From positions 248,001 to 312,000 of the forward strand of contig WNYE01000040.1 of the NCBI GenBank assembly GCA_021396245.1: 64,000 nt of DNA, written 5' to 3'. This document shows positions 12,305 to 22,600 of this stretch, piece by piece. The notes below the pieces were generated by a model. It was not told the origin of the DNA. It saw only the letters and a program-made list of their open reading frames with translations, and searched no databases. This DNA comes from Sporothrix humicola (lineage: Eukaryota; Ascomycota; Sordariomycetes; Ophiostomatales; Ophiostomataceae). Position numbers and translations under genes: made by a program. The first letter of the stretch is position 1. The number at the start of each line of letters is the position of its first letter.

Positions 12305-13452
12305 GGCTATGGGGGGAAAAGACGAGAATGGGGTGCTCGTTGGGTCTCGTGCGGTGTGCGCCGATGTTTGGTAACGTGTGGCGCAGATGTTGGTTGACGT
12401 CAGGTTAGTCGGATTGTAATTGAGGATATCGTGACCCGCAGAGAAGATGTAGGTAAAGGAAATAACTCTGAAGACGTCCTGTGGGTAGAGGTGATTTATA
12501 AATCAAACGCTAGTCTTTCTAATCTGGTGCGGTCCGTGCTGCCGTCGAGTGCGCTGTTGATATTATGGCAGATGTTAAATGTTGTTGATGTTGAGGTGGC
12601 CTTTCATCAACGGATGTACGCCGGCAGCATAAGTTGGTTATTATGGCGGGCTATGGGCGGCAAAGGGGTCCTCCAATTAGTAACAGGGCGCACCTGCCGT
12701 GCGAGATCGCATGGCGGGTTGGCGGGTGCCCACTTTTGAGTTAGGCTGTCTGGAGGAGCTCGGGCCAAAACCACACCACTTTGGCGGGCCCTCACTCAAC
12801 TATGCCAAAGTGGCTCGAAATACGTGGCTGGTATCCACTTTCACGTCTTAGTCATCAATACCATTTAACTTTACGCGCTAGTCCAGGTCCAAAACGCGTT
12901 CCTGCCGCGACGGGCGCTATGGAGAATGCGGGCATCGCCAGCCACCTCAATTTCTCGTCGTTCCCATTTGAATTTGAACTCCCCCTCAGAACATGGTATA
13001 ATCTCGTGGATAACCACCCACCCTTATCTTTTTTTCTCCTTTTCTTTTCGACAAGAAAGAAACTCGAAATCTAATTCTACAAACTTTTACAACTTTACTT
13101 GAATTTTACGCCTTTTTAATACCTTTCAAACGCCTACGCAACTCGACGCTTTTCGCATCGTCAATCTTTCTCTCCCAATTTCAGCTTCTCGCACTCATTT
13201 TTGCAAGACCGAGCTTTTGCGATTTTCTCCCGAGCTTCAAACAACTTTGCGCATACTCTCTTCCAACGGCTGCCATACCTTTTTCGCCTTTACTCTTGAT
13301 CGACGGCCGCTTGTACCACAGCCCCAAAGCTATTTGCGCAGCTCCCCTGTTCTTTGCGACAGGTTGATTTGGCCACGATCTCGAAACTTCTACATTTACC
13401 TTTCAGCGCAAATCTCCGCGCTCACCCCGATCTTTTCATATAAAACCACACA
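12305..13452. other. Divergent promoter region, Derlin/CENP-A
   Basis: A 1,148-nt region between divergent start codons. The CENP-A-proximal 430 nt (about 13020-13450) is pyrimidine-rich, with many CTTTT and CGCA words, and ends in CACACAATG. This looks like a long 5' leader or core promoter. No protein-coding frame is supported in the rest. Confidence 0.55.
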
Positions 13453-14041
13453 ATGGCCCCGAAACAGTCTACAGCTGCGAAAGGCGGCAAGCGCCCTGGC
13501 CGTCCGTCTACGGGTGGTGTCAAGAAGCCGGCGCGGACCTCTAATGCCAATGCGAATGTTCAGCGTAAGTCGAGCCTCCAAGCTATACTCAAAAAGTTGA
13601 CAGCCCAACTAACATACTGCAGCCGGTGACCCTGCTCCCCAAAGAAAACAGCGCCGCTACCGTCCCGGAACACTGGCTCTCCGCGAAATCCGCAAATATC
13701 AGAGCAGCACCGACCTACTCCTACTCAAGCTTCCTTTTGCCCGTGTGGTAGGTTCCCCCCTCTTCACCTTGTATACTTGCAGCTCTGGCCATGAACCCAG
13801 CTAACAATACAACTTACAGGTCCGCGAAATTGCTCTGAGTGTTCGCCCTGTCGACGAGGGAATGCGGTGGCAGTCACAAGCCATCCTGGCCCTGCAAGAG
13901 GCCGCCGAGGCCTTTTTGGTCCACCTCTTTGAAGACACCAACTTGTGCGCCATCCACGCACGCCGTGTCACCATCATGCGCCGCGACATCTGGCTGGCGC
14001 GGAGAATACGAGGTCTGTGGGGTGCCGGTGGCCAGTATTAA
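13453..14041 (+). CDS. cenH3: Centromeric histone H3 variant (CENP-A/CenH3)
   Basis: Exons 13453-13564, 13623-13747 and 13820-14041 encode 152 residues. CENP-A replaces H3 in centromeric nucleosomes and seeds the kinetochore. The histone-fold core is unmistakable (RYRPGTLALREIRKYQ, residues 49-64; LFEDTNLCAIHARRVTIM, residues 115-132). It is not canonical H3: the N-tail (about 48 residues) lacks the ARTKQTARKS motif, loop 1 (residues 86-97, LSVRPVDEGMRW) is about three residues longer than H3, Trp replaces the loop-1 Phe, and the C-terminus is extended (RGLWGAGGQY). A Trp at 137 (DIWLARR) replaces the usual Gln. Introns are 58 and 72 nt, GT-AG, with exon 1 ending in phase 1 and exon 2 in phase 0. 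A single copy would be expected to be essential. Confidence 0.96.
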
Positions 14042-15818
14042 TTATTAATAATATGTACCTTGTTTGGCCCTATCTTTCTCCAACATAATGAGAAAGGGGT
14101 GGGCAGACAAGGTGCGTGGGGTATATGGGCATGGGCACAACGCAAAAAGGTTTCGACGGTATTATATGGGGAGGTGTTTTACGGCTGCTATTTGTTTCCA
14201 CTTCGGCTTCTTCCGCTTTTTTTTTTCTCTTTCTCTTATTTCTTTTATCATTTGTCTGGGTTTTGATACCTCTCAGGGAACAGGAGTTTCGGTTTCGGTT
14301 TTGGTCTTGCTTGTTTGTACCATTTTTTATTGTTCCTACTATTTCCTCCCTTTCACCTGGACAGCTGGTTTTTACTAGCTCCAGATAGTGTCGTCACTGT
14401 ATATTATATATTTTTTGTCCACCTAACCCGTACGGGCTACCATGATCTACCACCTTTTGTATGTGTGTATTATTTCAATATCTGTTCATCTCGAACAGCC
14501 CACTGGACGAACAAAGCCACGCAGTGCAACACCCGGCCAGCAACGACTTCGATTGTTTGCTGTGTTCCAACATACTTAAGTTAGATAATCAGTATGTCGT
14601 GGAAGGCGTATTCGATAATAAATGGTGGCCCGGGAAGGTCTGCTTCCGTGCCCACCAGCGGCCACCCCGATGTACCTCGTGTTACTCCGTCAAGGTGTAC
14701 TCCGTATTAGTATTTCGTGTGTCAAGATGTTGGCGCTGAAATCGCCAGAAATGATAGAGTATGTATGCATTTAAAGAAAATAGAGGCTTTTTTGCTCTTT
14801 CCTCATTCGCCGTTTGCCCTTCCCCGAATATGCACGCACGCCATTCCTGCCTTCTTTGACAGGCTGAATAAGAAAGAAAGGAAATAGACAAGCTATTTTC
14901 CTTGATTTTGACAGCAAGGAGCTACAGGGTCCTTCTGCATGTCGGAACACGCTTCCCTTCTATATGGTCGAAAGTACTGCATTGCATCGCAGAATGATAG
15001 AAAAAGGAAGCCACGAGGGCCGTACTATTGTGCCCAACCACTCCGTCCTTCTGCGCTTCGTACCTCCCCATCCGGCTGTGCCTAGATCGCTCTTTCCATT
15101 TAATCATAAAAATGTCCGTTATTGCCCCAAAAATATGACTGCACTCTTTCACAAAAAAGGGGGTTGCTCTCAAAAGGCTGCTGTCAACAATAAACAAGGC
15201 AGAGCACAACAAAACAAAACAAATCAAAACAGAACAAAAACCTTCACGAAACACCAACTATCTAATTCAACTAATAATTACCAGATCCTTTCCTGTTCCC
15301 AATAGTTGCCGATTCCTCCATTATCCATAGATCCCGTCCAGCCCATTCATGCTCTGGGAATCATCAGATTCTACCATCATGAAATATTAGTTGCTGGAGA
15401 ACGCCACGCCGAAATCCGGTATCTAGAAGCGAAAGCCATGTCATCCAGGCGTGTTGTCCCTTTGCCCCAACCTGGTTGATTGAGCATCCCGCTGTACAAT
15501 CCGCCGCAAGAAAATAAACGCAAGTACTAACAAATGAAAATAGAAGCCGAAACCCGACCATACAAAGCGGCCCGATGCCCCCCCCAATCGGCAGACCCTT
15601 GCGATATCCACATTCCCATCAATGTGGTAAGACAATGGTTTTTCTTCACCCTGTTCCTCCACCAGTTCGATTCAAAATCGCATATCATCAACCGCCCTTC
15701 CCGGCCTGTCCACCAAGCCAAGCTGTATCTTTCAATCTCGAATGACCACCAAGATCATATCAATTGGGGAGGCCCATAACTGGTCTAAGCCTCGCCTAAA
15801 TTGATATTGACCGCACCC
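14042..15818. other. Convergent intergenic region, CENP-A/HLH gene
   Basis: 1,777 nt between convergent stops. It begins with T-rich blocks (14215-14345) suited to 3' ends. It contains one TACTCCGTA word at 14698-14706 and a one-base variant at 14683. Short ORFs such as 15534-15779 have no recognisable features. Nothing else is supported. Confidence 0.55.
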
Positions 15819-17246
15819 CTATTCTTTGTCATCGTCATCATCATCCTCCTCCTCCTCATCCTCCTCGTCAAATTCTTCCCCTCCGGCTGCTCTACCATGA
15901 GAAGAGAACTGGCCGTCATGGATTGCCTGTAGTCTCTGCCTGGTATCGATGAGCTCTTTGCGCTCGCGTGCCAGAGCATCCCTACGCTCTTCAAGCTGAT
16001 GGATATGAACTCGAGCCAGCTCTAGCACTTCTTGCTTGCTTGGTTTCTTCTCCGCAACATCGGTAGAGGCCGATGCATCGCTGATGTGGCCAAGAACCCT
16101 TGCTGGAGAGCGGAGACTCTCGGCTGGAAGGGCTTTTGTCAGGTTCTCAAAACCCGCATTCAGTCGGACGCGGTAGTTCCTGTCGTCCTTTTCCCCACCC
16201 TGTGCCTTCTTTCCGCCACGCCCTCCCGTCGTTGATTGGGACTTTCGGCTCGAGGCCGGCGAGGGGGAGCCCCGAGCGGAACTCGGAGCACCGGACCGAC
16301 TGCTCTCTCCGGAGCTACTGACAAATGTCGAGGACGATGGGGCTGAACCTACTTTGGACTTTTTGCCTGACTGTCGACTCTCGGACGATTTTCCCTTTCC
16401 TTTGCCTTTCTTGTTTGCCTGCCCACCGTCTTGCCGACCCCTACCAGGTGTCAGGGTGGATCCACTACCTGACTGGGCCCCCATCATGTGGGAATTTGAT
16501 GCCCCGGTATAAATGGGCGAGTACTGCCCGCCACTGCTCGTTGACGTAAAGGAGCCTGGGGTTCTTGCTCCGGCTCCGGCCTCGGTCGGGGACACCAAAG
16601 TGCTTCCGGGGGCCGTGCCTGAACGGGATGGCCCAGGACCATGGCCTGTTTCTTGGGCATCATGGGCGTTCCAATCGTACGCGTACGACATCGCGTGATC
16701 GAAATTTGATGGCAAGACAAATCCGTGGTGGAATGATGTGGGAAAGCTTCCAGCCTGTGTTCCTTGGTGATGATCGCCATATGAAGCATAACCAAAGCCG
16801 CCCATCGAAGCATCACTCGCAGTGTTCGGAAAGCCCATATGGTGTGCCGCTTGCCACTCGTGGCTAGTCTGATAGGCTACCGATGTTGAACCCGGCGCAT
16901 GTTGAATTGTTCCATCTGAGAGATGGAAGAATGACCCTGGCTGAGAGCCAGCAACAGTCCCTAAGGGCATGTATATCGGGTGGGGGAACATTCCGTGGTG
17001 AATTGTTCCGGAAACGGCAGCCAGAGCCACGTCGTTGGGATCCGGCATCTGCTGTTGTGTTAGTCGCCAACATTGCTTTTGCTGTCTTCTGCTTCTTCTT
17101 CTTTTATCCCCCCAGCTGGCACTTGCTGCCACTTGAATATCACAAAGCCATAGCCCGCAGTTAGGGAGGTTATCACATACTTCGTCGTCCTCGTGGATTG
17201 TCGCAAAGTACTGCTCCGGAGCATTGCCTTGTTCTTCGTTGTTCAT
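15819..17246 (-). CDS. Atypical helix-loop-helix protein, probable transcription factor
   Basis: The modelled coding sequence is 17246-17181 plus 17051-15819 (432 residues), with a 129-nt intron at 17180-17052 (GTATGT donor, CTAAC branch, CAACAG acceptor). The intron is a multiple of three and has no in-frame stop, so retention would give 475 residues. Residues 1-300 are low-complexity, rich in Gly, Ser, His and Pro, with a basic GKGKGK cluster. Near residue 311 comes helix 1 (NYRVRLNAGFENLTKALP), a long loop of about 28 residues, then helix 2 (KQEVLELARVHIHQLEERR) running into a coiled coil. The tail is almost pure Asp/Glu. The basic region is degenerate: the E-box-reading Glu is Asp and the His is Gly by my alignment, so E-box binding is doubtful. 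A 63-nt leader intron (17357-17295) precedes the start. No ortholog name is assigned. Confidence 0.75.
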   Translation of the reverse strand: MNNEEQGNAPEQYFATIHEDDEVCDNLPNCGLWLCDIQVAASASWGDKRRRSRRQQKQCWRLTQQQMPDPNDVALAAVSGTIHHGMFPHPIYMPLGTVAGSQPGSFFHLSDGTIQHAPGSTSVAYQTSHEWQAAHHMGFPNTASDASMGGFGYASYGDHHQGTQAGSFPTSFHHGFVLPSNFDHAMSYAYDWNAHDAQETGHGPGPSRSGTAPGSTLVSPTEAGAGARTPGSFTSTSSGGQYSPIYTGASNSHMMGAQSGSGSTLTPGRGRQDGGQANKKGKGKGKSSESRQSGKKSKVGSAPSSSTFVSSSGESSRSGAPSSARGSPSPASSRKSQSTTGGRGGKKAQGGEKDDRNYRVRLNAGFENLTKALPAESLRSPARVLGHISDASASTDVAEKKPSKQEVLELARVHIHQLEERRDALARERKELIDTRQRLQAIHDGQFSSHGRAAGGEEFDEEDEEEEDDDDDDKE

Positions 17247-17294
17247 TTTGGTCGCCGCTGGAGCTAGTTGGCTCGGTATGTTATTCGCAACGGC

Positions 17295-17357
17295 CTGTGT
17301 TGTGTTTTTGTTAGATGCTGTCTTTCGGGTTTGTCTTTCAACTTTGATTTCTCTTAC
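17295..17357 (-). other. Probable 5' leader intron of the HLH gene
   Basis: On the minus strand a GTAAGAG donor begins at 17357, and a CTAAC branch with an ACACAG acceptor ends at 17295. After splicing, the frame of the start codon meets a TAG just upstream, so the intron lies in the untranslated leader and the ATG at 17246 stays the first start. Confidence 0.55.
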
Positions 17358-18599
17358 CTATGGCTCTTCTTATGTATCCATGGTCGGTCAAGCTAGTGTC
17401 TTGAGAGTTTGGTGTATCGCCACTAGTACATGCGCCCTCCCAAAGGCAAGGGCCGTGGTCGAGGTTCCCAATGTGAGTGCAGCTTCCGAACCACAATATT
17501 GGAACGTGAGCAAGGATGCCGAGCCTTGTTTTGTTTTATTCCTGAACTACAAGCCGTTCTAGAAGAACGCCCTGTCTAGGAATCACCCGAGATCGCACCC
17601 CGTTTCCAGCTCTGCACGCGTCTGGGCCCACGCCGGCAAACAGTTGGTATTGGCGTCGAGCTTCAAGTGCTGCTTCGGGATATTTTTTGGATGCGGCTGA
17701 CCGAGTCCGCCCAGTTTCCGCTCCCCCTTCCCACTGACGTCGAATATTCTCGTCTCTTCTTTAATAATTTTTTTTTCTCCCCCAAAATATTTTGTCTCTC
17801 TTCTTCTTTCCCACTAACCCAAGAAAATCACCTTGTCCTCCGGCGGCGCAAGTTGGTCGTGGTCGTACCACTCAACTGGTCGCCCTAGATCTCAATGCAG
17901 GGCTGCACACTAGATCTTTGGTCTCCCCACCATAGCACCCTGCCGGCTTGGAGCTAGCTTGTCACCCCACACACTTACAGCTCGTCAAGGTTGAGAGATG
18001 TTTAAGCACACCCTTTCTTTCATATGGGCTCCGGGTTCAAGGAATTTTCTCGTGATTTCTATCTTCGTTCTCTTTCCTCGCTGGGGATCGATCCGTTGCG
18101 TGCAAAGGAATTGATTTGTTGACTACCAATGCCGCTCGAAAAGCCGTTCCCTTAAGCGCAGCAGGTGCAGTTCTCGCGAGACGGTCAATGTCTTTCGTAG
18201 ACAAGCTGATGGTTTGTCCCCTGAAAATGCTATTGATTTCTCGAAAAATAGCTGGGAATCGGGTATTTGGCATTGGTGTTCTTTGCGTTGGCGACCTTGT
18301 GACCCGTTCTTGAGGCACTGCTCTCGCTCTGGTGATCTGGGAAACCGGTAGTCCGCAACCAAAGCAAAGACTTCCGTTCCACATGAAAAAAAGTGATAAT
18401 AAAGGAGAAAGATGTACCCAGTGACACTGACAGCTCGACAGGACATAGATATAGCCCTAGATGGGCCTCGGAGCAATTGGGGTGTGTGGATACACTCAAG
18501 ATTGGTGTGTTGTCTTTGTCCGCTTCCCATCCCCCTTCCCCATGCCCCTTTACTCTCCATGGGTTGATCCTAGTCTCGTTTTAATTCCGCACAGCATAC

Positions 18600-19675
18600 G
18601 TTGATTACTTCAAACCCTCATGTCCCAAGACTCTCCATAACGACCAAAACGTATGTGGCTGGGTTTTTTTTTTTTTCTCTCTCGGTGAGATGAGTTAGAT
18701 AACGAGAATCAAGTTGGGCTACTAACCAAGCATTCATGGACTAGAGGACTATTCTTGGCCACAGCTATCTCAGGCCCGAGACAAATGCAAGCGATCTGTC
18801 CCGTTGAATTCTTCAGCTCAACGGCCAGCATGCACACTTCAGAGGATAAGACAATATCTGCCAAAGACGACGGGCAACAGGTCAGTAAAGAACTTCGGTG
18901 TAAATGATATATGACTGGGAAAATATGGCAGAGCTTAACCATTGGAGAAGGCTGGAGGCACTATGTCGAGTCCTGTGCGGCGGTAACTCGTGTTTCTCAA
19001 CCAGCCCACTGGCCTCGAAGCTTGACATTTCCGCCAGGCTGAGTTCCTGGCTGCAAAAAAGAATCATGGGAACGGGAAGACACAATCCACACACTGTCGC
19101 ATACATATGCAAAGGCAATAATTGCGTACAGAGCGGGGACAAGACGGTTGTCTTGCAAGGGCAGCCTGGAACTCGCCATTTTGATGTCCTCGACTACCAG
19201 AATGACCTCTATGAACTCTGTGACAGCCATCCTGCTCTGACCCGCGCCCACACACACCAAGACGCCCCTACACCCATGTTACCATGTAATCCTTTGAGTG
19301 GTGTTTAGAAGCGGCAATGGTCCGTATGCAGCTTAAAAAGGGCAGTTCTCCTTTTCAACCGAGGTCGTAATTCGCAGTTTGGTATATTGGGAACGTCATG
19401 TCTCCCATTCGTCTGCTATTCTACTGTCCTTTCCATTTTTATGAAAGACAAATACTAACAATAACTTTTGCTTAGAATCAGGGCCAATGGCCTGGGCAAC
19501 TTTGTAGGCTCTCGCCACAGTTACGCGAGTCGACGCCCGTTCTCTCAAAATCAATGGGGTCAATACAGGCATGGAGCCAGAGCAGCTCATGACCTCGGCG
19601 AAAGCCTACGAAACACAAATTCATGTGGCTGGAACTTGGGCACAAAATTTATTCACAGCGCCTGAAGAGCTTCCG
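18600..19675 (+). CDS. Candidate spliced gene or gene relic, unknown product (partial model)
   Basis: Several plus-strand segments look like exons. A frame ending in HNDQN stops at a GTATGT donor (18651). A TACTAAC branch (18720-18726) is followed by acceptor AG at 18729-18730 and an open frame 18731-18880 containing GLFLATAISGPRQMQAICPV, which ends at a GTCAGT donor. The next acceptor (18930-18931) opens 18932-19039 (SLTIGEGWRHYVESCAAV). Another protein-like frame, 19508-19675 (MEPEQLMTSAKAYETQIHV), ends at a GTATGT donor, but a TAG lies just before it, and the better acceptor (19475, after TACTAAC at 19453) would include that stop. I could not build one continuous reading frame, and no family is recognised. 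It may be a pseudogene or a chance arrangement. Confidence 0.25.
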
Positions 19676-22600
19676 GTATGTTTTGTTCTGTTCTGTCTCT
19701 TTGTCCCTTCCTGTCCCTTTCACCGGCCTGCATAGAGGATTGCTTTGTGGCGTGCAGCATGCAGCCCGCAGATGGCAATGTAATTCTTGTGACTCCATTT
19801 TACTTTTGCTATCCTCTCGCCGATTCTATTTTTCTCATGGTTCATCTAACAGTGCAAGTGCCCATACTCGCTAAAATCTGTTTGAATTTTTTATCTGCCG
19901 CCACTTTTTGATCGTTTGCTGCCCTGGAATCCCTTTTATTCAGCTAGGAAACCGAATACTACACCATTTATCCTTTGTCCAATCCTTGCTTAATTTCTTA
20001 TTATGCACCTGGAGGTATTAACGAGCCTATCATTTCTTTACGGTGTGCTCCAATCTGGTCTGTGGGGCCGTGATCATGATCTTTTTCTGTTTTGCTTTTC
20101 GTGCGCATGGGACAAGGGGTCAAAGAGAAACACGGTGCTTCCGTCATGGGGCCAGTGGTAGCGGGGACCGGAAAGCAAGTCATAATAATATGCCGTGAAA
20201 AAGGCGACCCTGACCGCCGCGCTCCCCTCCCCATCTTTTTTGCATTGTCGATTTCTCTCTATCCTGCATTATGACGAGGACTATTTCCCTCCCTCCCCCA
20301 CCCATCCCACCCTTCTTCCCACAAAAGGGTCCCCCCGTCCCTCTAGATGGTTCTCTCCTTCCGCCACTTGCATTCCCCATCTCAGCGAGTATGCTCATCT
20401 GGTATCTTTGCCATCCAAGCTCTGACCAGGACAGTCCCTCGTTCATCGGGCACATGTTGTCACGGTTCTTGGCTCTTTAGGCCCCCTAGTGTACTCATCA
20501 CCCTCGAAGCCTTCCATATTTTTTGTCTCCTGTGCCAAGTTGCAACCTAGAGCCTCGGCCATGTACCAGGTATCGGCACATTTTGGCACACAGGATGAAG
20601 ATAGGCTGAGAGTCTATGATGGCTACTTTCACCAGAAGTATTGGGTTTGAATACCACACTGCTACTCAGTTATGTACTTGCACGCCTCTTGGACCTCTCA
20701 AATATTACAAATGGACATTGTTGTCAATAGTCGTCTTTTATCTTTAGCAAGAGTGTAAGGACAAGCTTGGACACAATCCCGTCTTTCACTAGCCACGCTA
20801 TTTTTCACACACGGACCGAGCCTAGTGGTACATGTACACGTGTGCCTGAACCAGGACTCGCTCTCTTTTTGTGGCCCTAGACTCGTTTATTGCGTGCTGC
20901 ATCTTGCACAACTTTTTCTGTGCGCCGTGCAAGCATGTACACCGGTTTTTTTTGGTTTTTTTTTTGGTGGCCAAGGAGAAGACAAGACCCAAAAGGAAGC
21001 CTGCGGAACGGCACCGTGAAAAGACAAGCAAAGGGGAGAAGATTTGCATCAGAGAGACAAGCTGAAGTGAAAATGGAGGGAATGGGGAATGGAAGAGGGT
21101 GGGCAGAGAGCTCCATTTTCCCGCAGAATCTCGCTGCTTCATCTCTCCTTCACTTTACTGTGGCATGTGTCAACTTTTGTCTGTGAACAACAGTACAAAA
21201 CTTAAAATAGGTGGAGAGGGTTGTGAAATACGCGGGAATCTCAGGACAGGTTGGGCAGGAAAAAGAAAGATGTGGCTTGCACATCTTGTCCTCCTTGCCA
21301 ATAAGAATAACGCAAATTTTGCAGCTTTTCATTCTTCGTGTGGCGATCACAGCCTTGGCTTAAAGTCGGCGACAGCCCCTGAGAAGAAAGGAAAACCCAA
21401 ATAAGCTTCCCTTATGTAGGGTGGTGGGTAGATGATTAGGGGAATAAAAGAGTTCGCCCGAAAATTGCAACAGAAACGGAGAAGCACAGAGGGTGGCGTG
21501 GCAAGTGCTAGGAAGAGAACAAGGATAATGTATCGTGCCTGTGTTTAACTGTCTTTATTGATTAAGATAGTATAAACTGGGCTGGTCTTGAAAGTCACCG
21601 TTCCTTGGTGCTTTCCTTTTGATTTATTTCTTTTCTGCTCATCCTGCAGATTGTTAATTCCCCACACAAGTCCAAAATCACCCAACAGTCAGTCACATCA
21701 TATTGCATGGCGAGGTTGGGCCCATAGTTTAAGAGAGACAGACAAAGAGGGCCACCCTATTCTCATCTTTGCTGAGGTTGTGGAGTGCTCATCCGCCCAG
21801 CATGCTGCATAGTATTTTCTTATTATTTTCTACTCCCTGTCCCGGATCGCCCATCTTGATGAGATCTGGTGTTTTTACTGGCTCCCTGGCCCCAAGCCAA
21901 GTGGTTTAAAGGTTGCCAGATTTACGACATCCAAATATGGCAAGTTGTCTTCCAAATGTCTATTCAAAGGGGAAGGTCAAGAGGGCAGATGAAGCTAAGT
22001 CCATTTGCGAGCAAGAAGTGTTGGGTTGGACGAAACTAGGAAAGATGGCCTTGAAACTGAACGTGACCCATCCAATCCCAATATACCAGCTACCTGCCGC
22101 ATTATCAAAATGCTAGGTTTTTCTTTTTTGTTTGGATATGCTATTTACCCTGTGTTCCTGTACCCCCCTCTCCACACCCTATTCTGCTCGTATAGACACC
22201 TTCTAGCCTTGTCTTCAGCTTTACAGGCCCTCGTTTTCCTCCCGACCCCATATTCAAAGAACGAATGACAGTAAAGAAGTTCCTCGCCCGAGTAATACTG
22301 GGGTCGGCCGAGAGACAATATACAAGTAACAAGGGCCTAGTATATCCAACGATCCAGAGAGGGACAATGCAAGAAGTAAGGGGTATATCTTTAAGCAAGT
22401 GCCTCCAGATACTCCATGTTTTTGCCACATCTGGGCTTGCCGGGCTGGAAACAACTTGGCCTAGAATGGCTTGATGGGCTTATGAAATTCAAATGGGCTG
22501 TCTTTTGTCTTGTCAGACCATTGATGTCTTCTTCTTTGGGCGCAGGCGTCCATGTTGGAAACAGCAGGTGGGGGCCAAAAGTTACAAAAAAGAAACAGGT

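Noticed and set aside
20640..20665. GGGTTTGAATACC, tRNA B-box-like
   Set aside because: The upstream sequence lacks a matching A box and acceptor stem.
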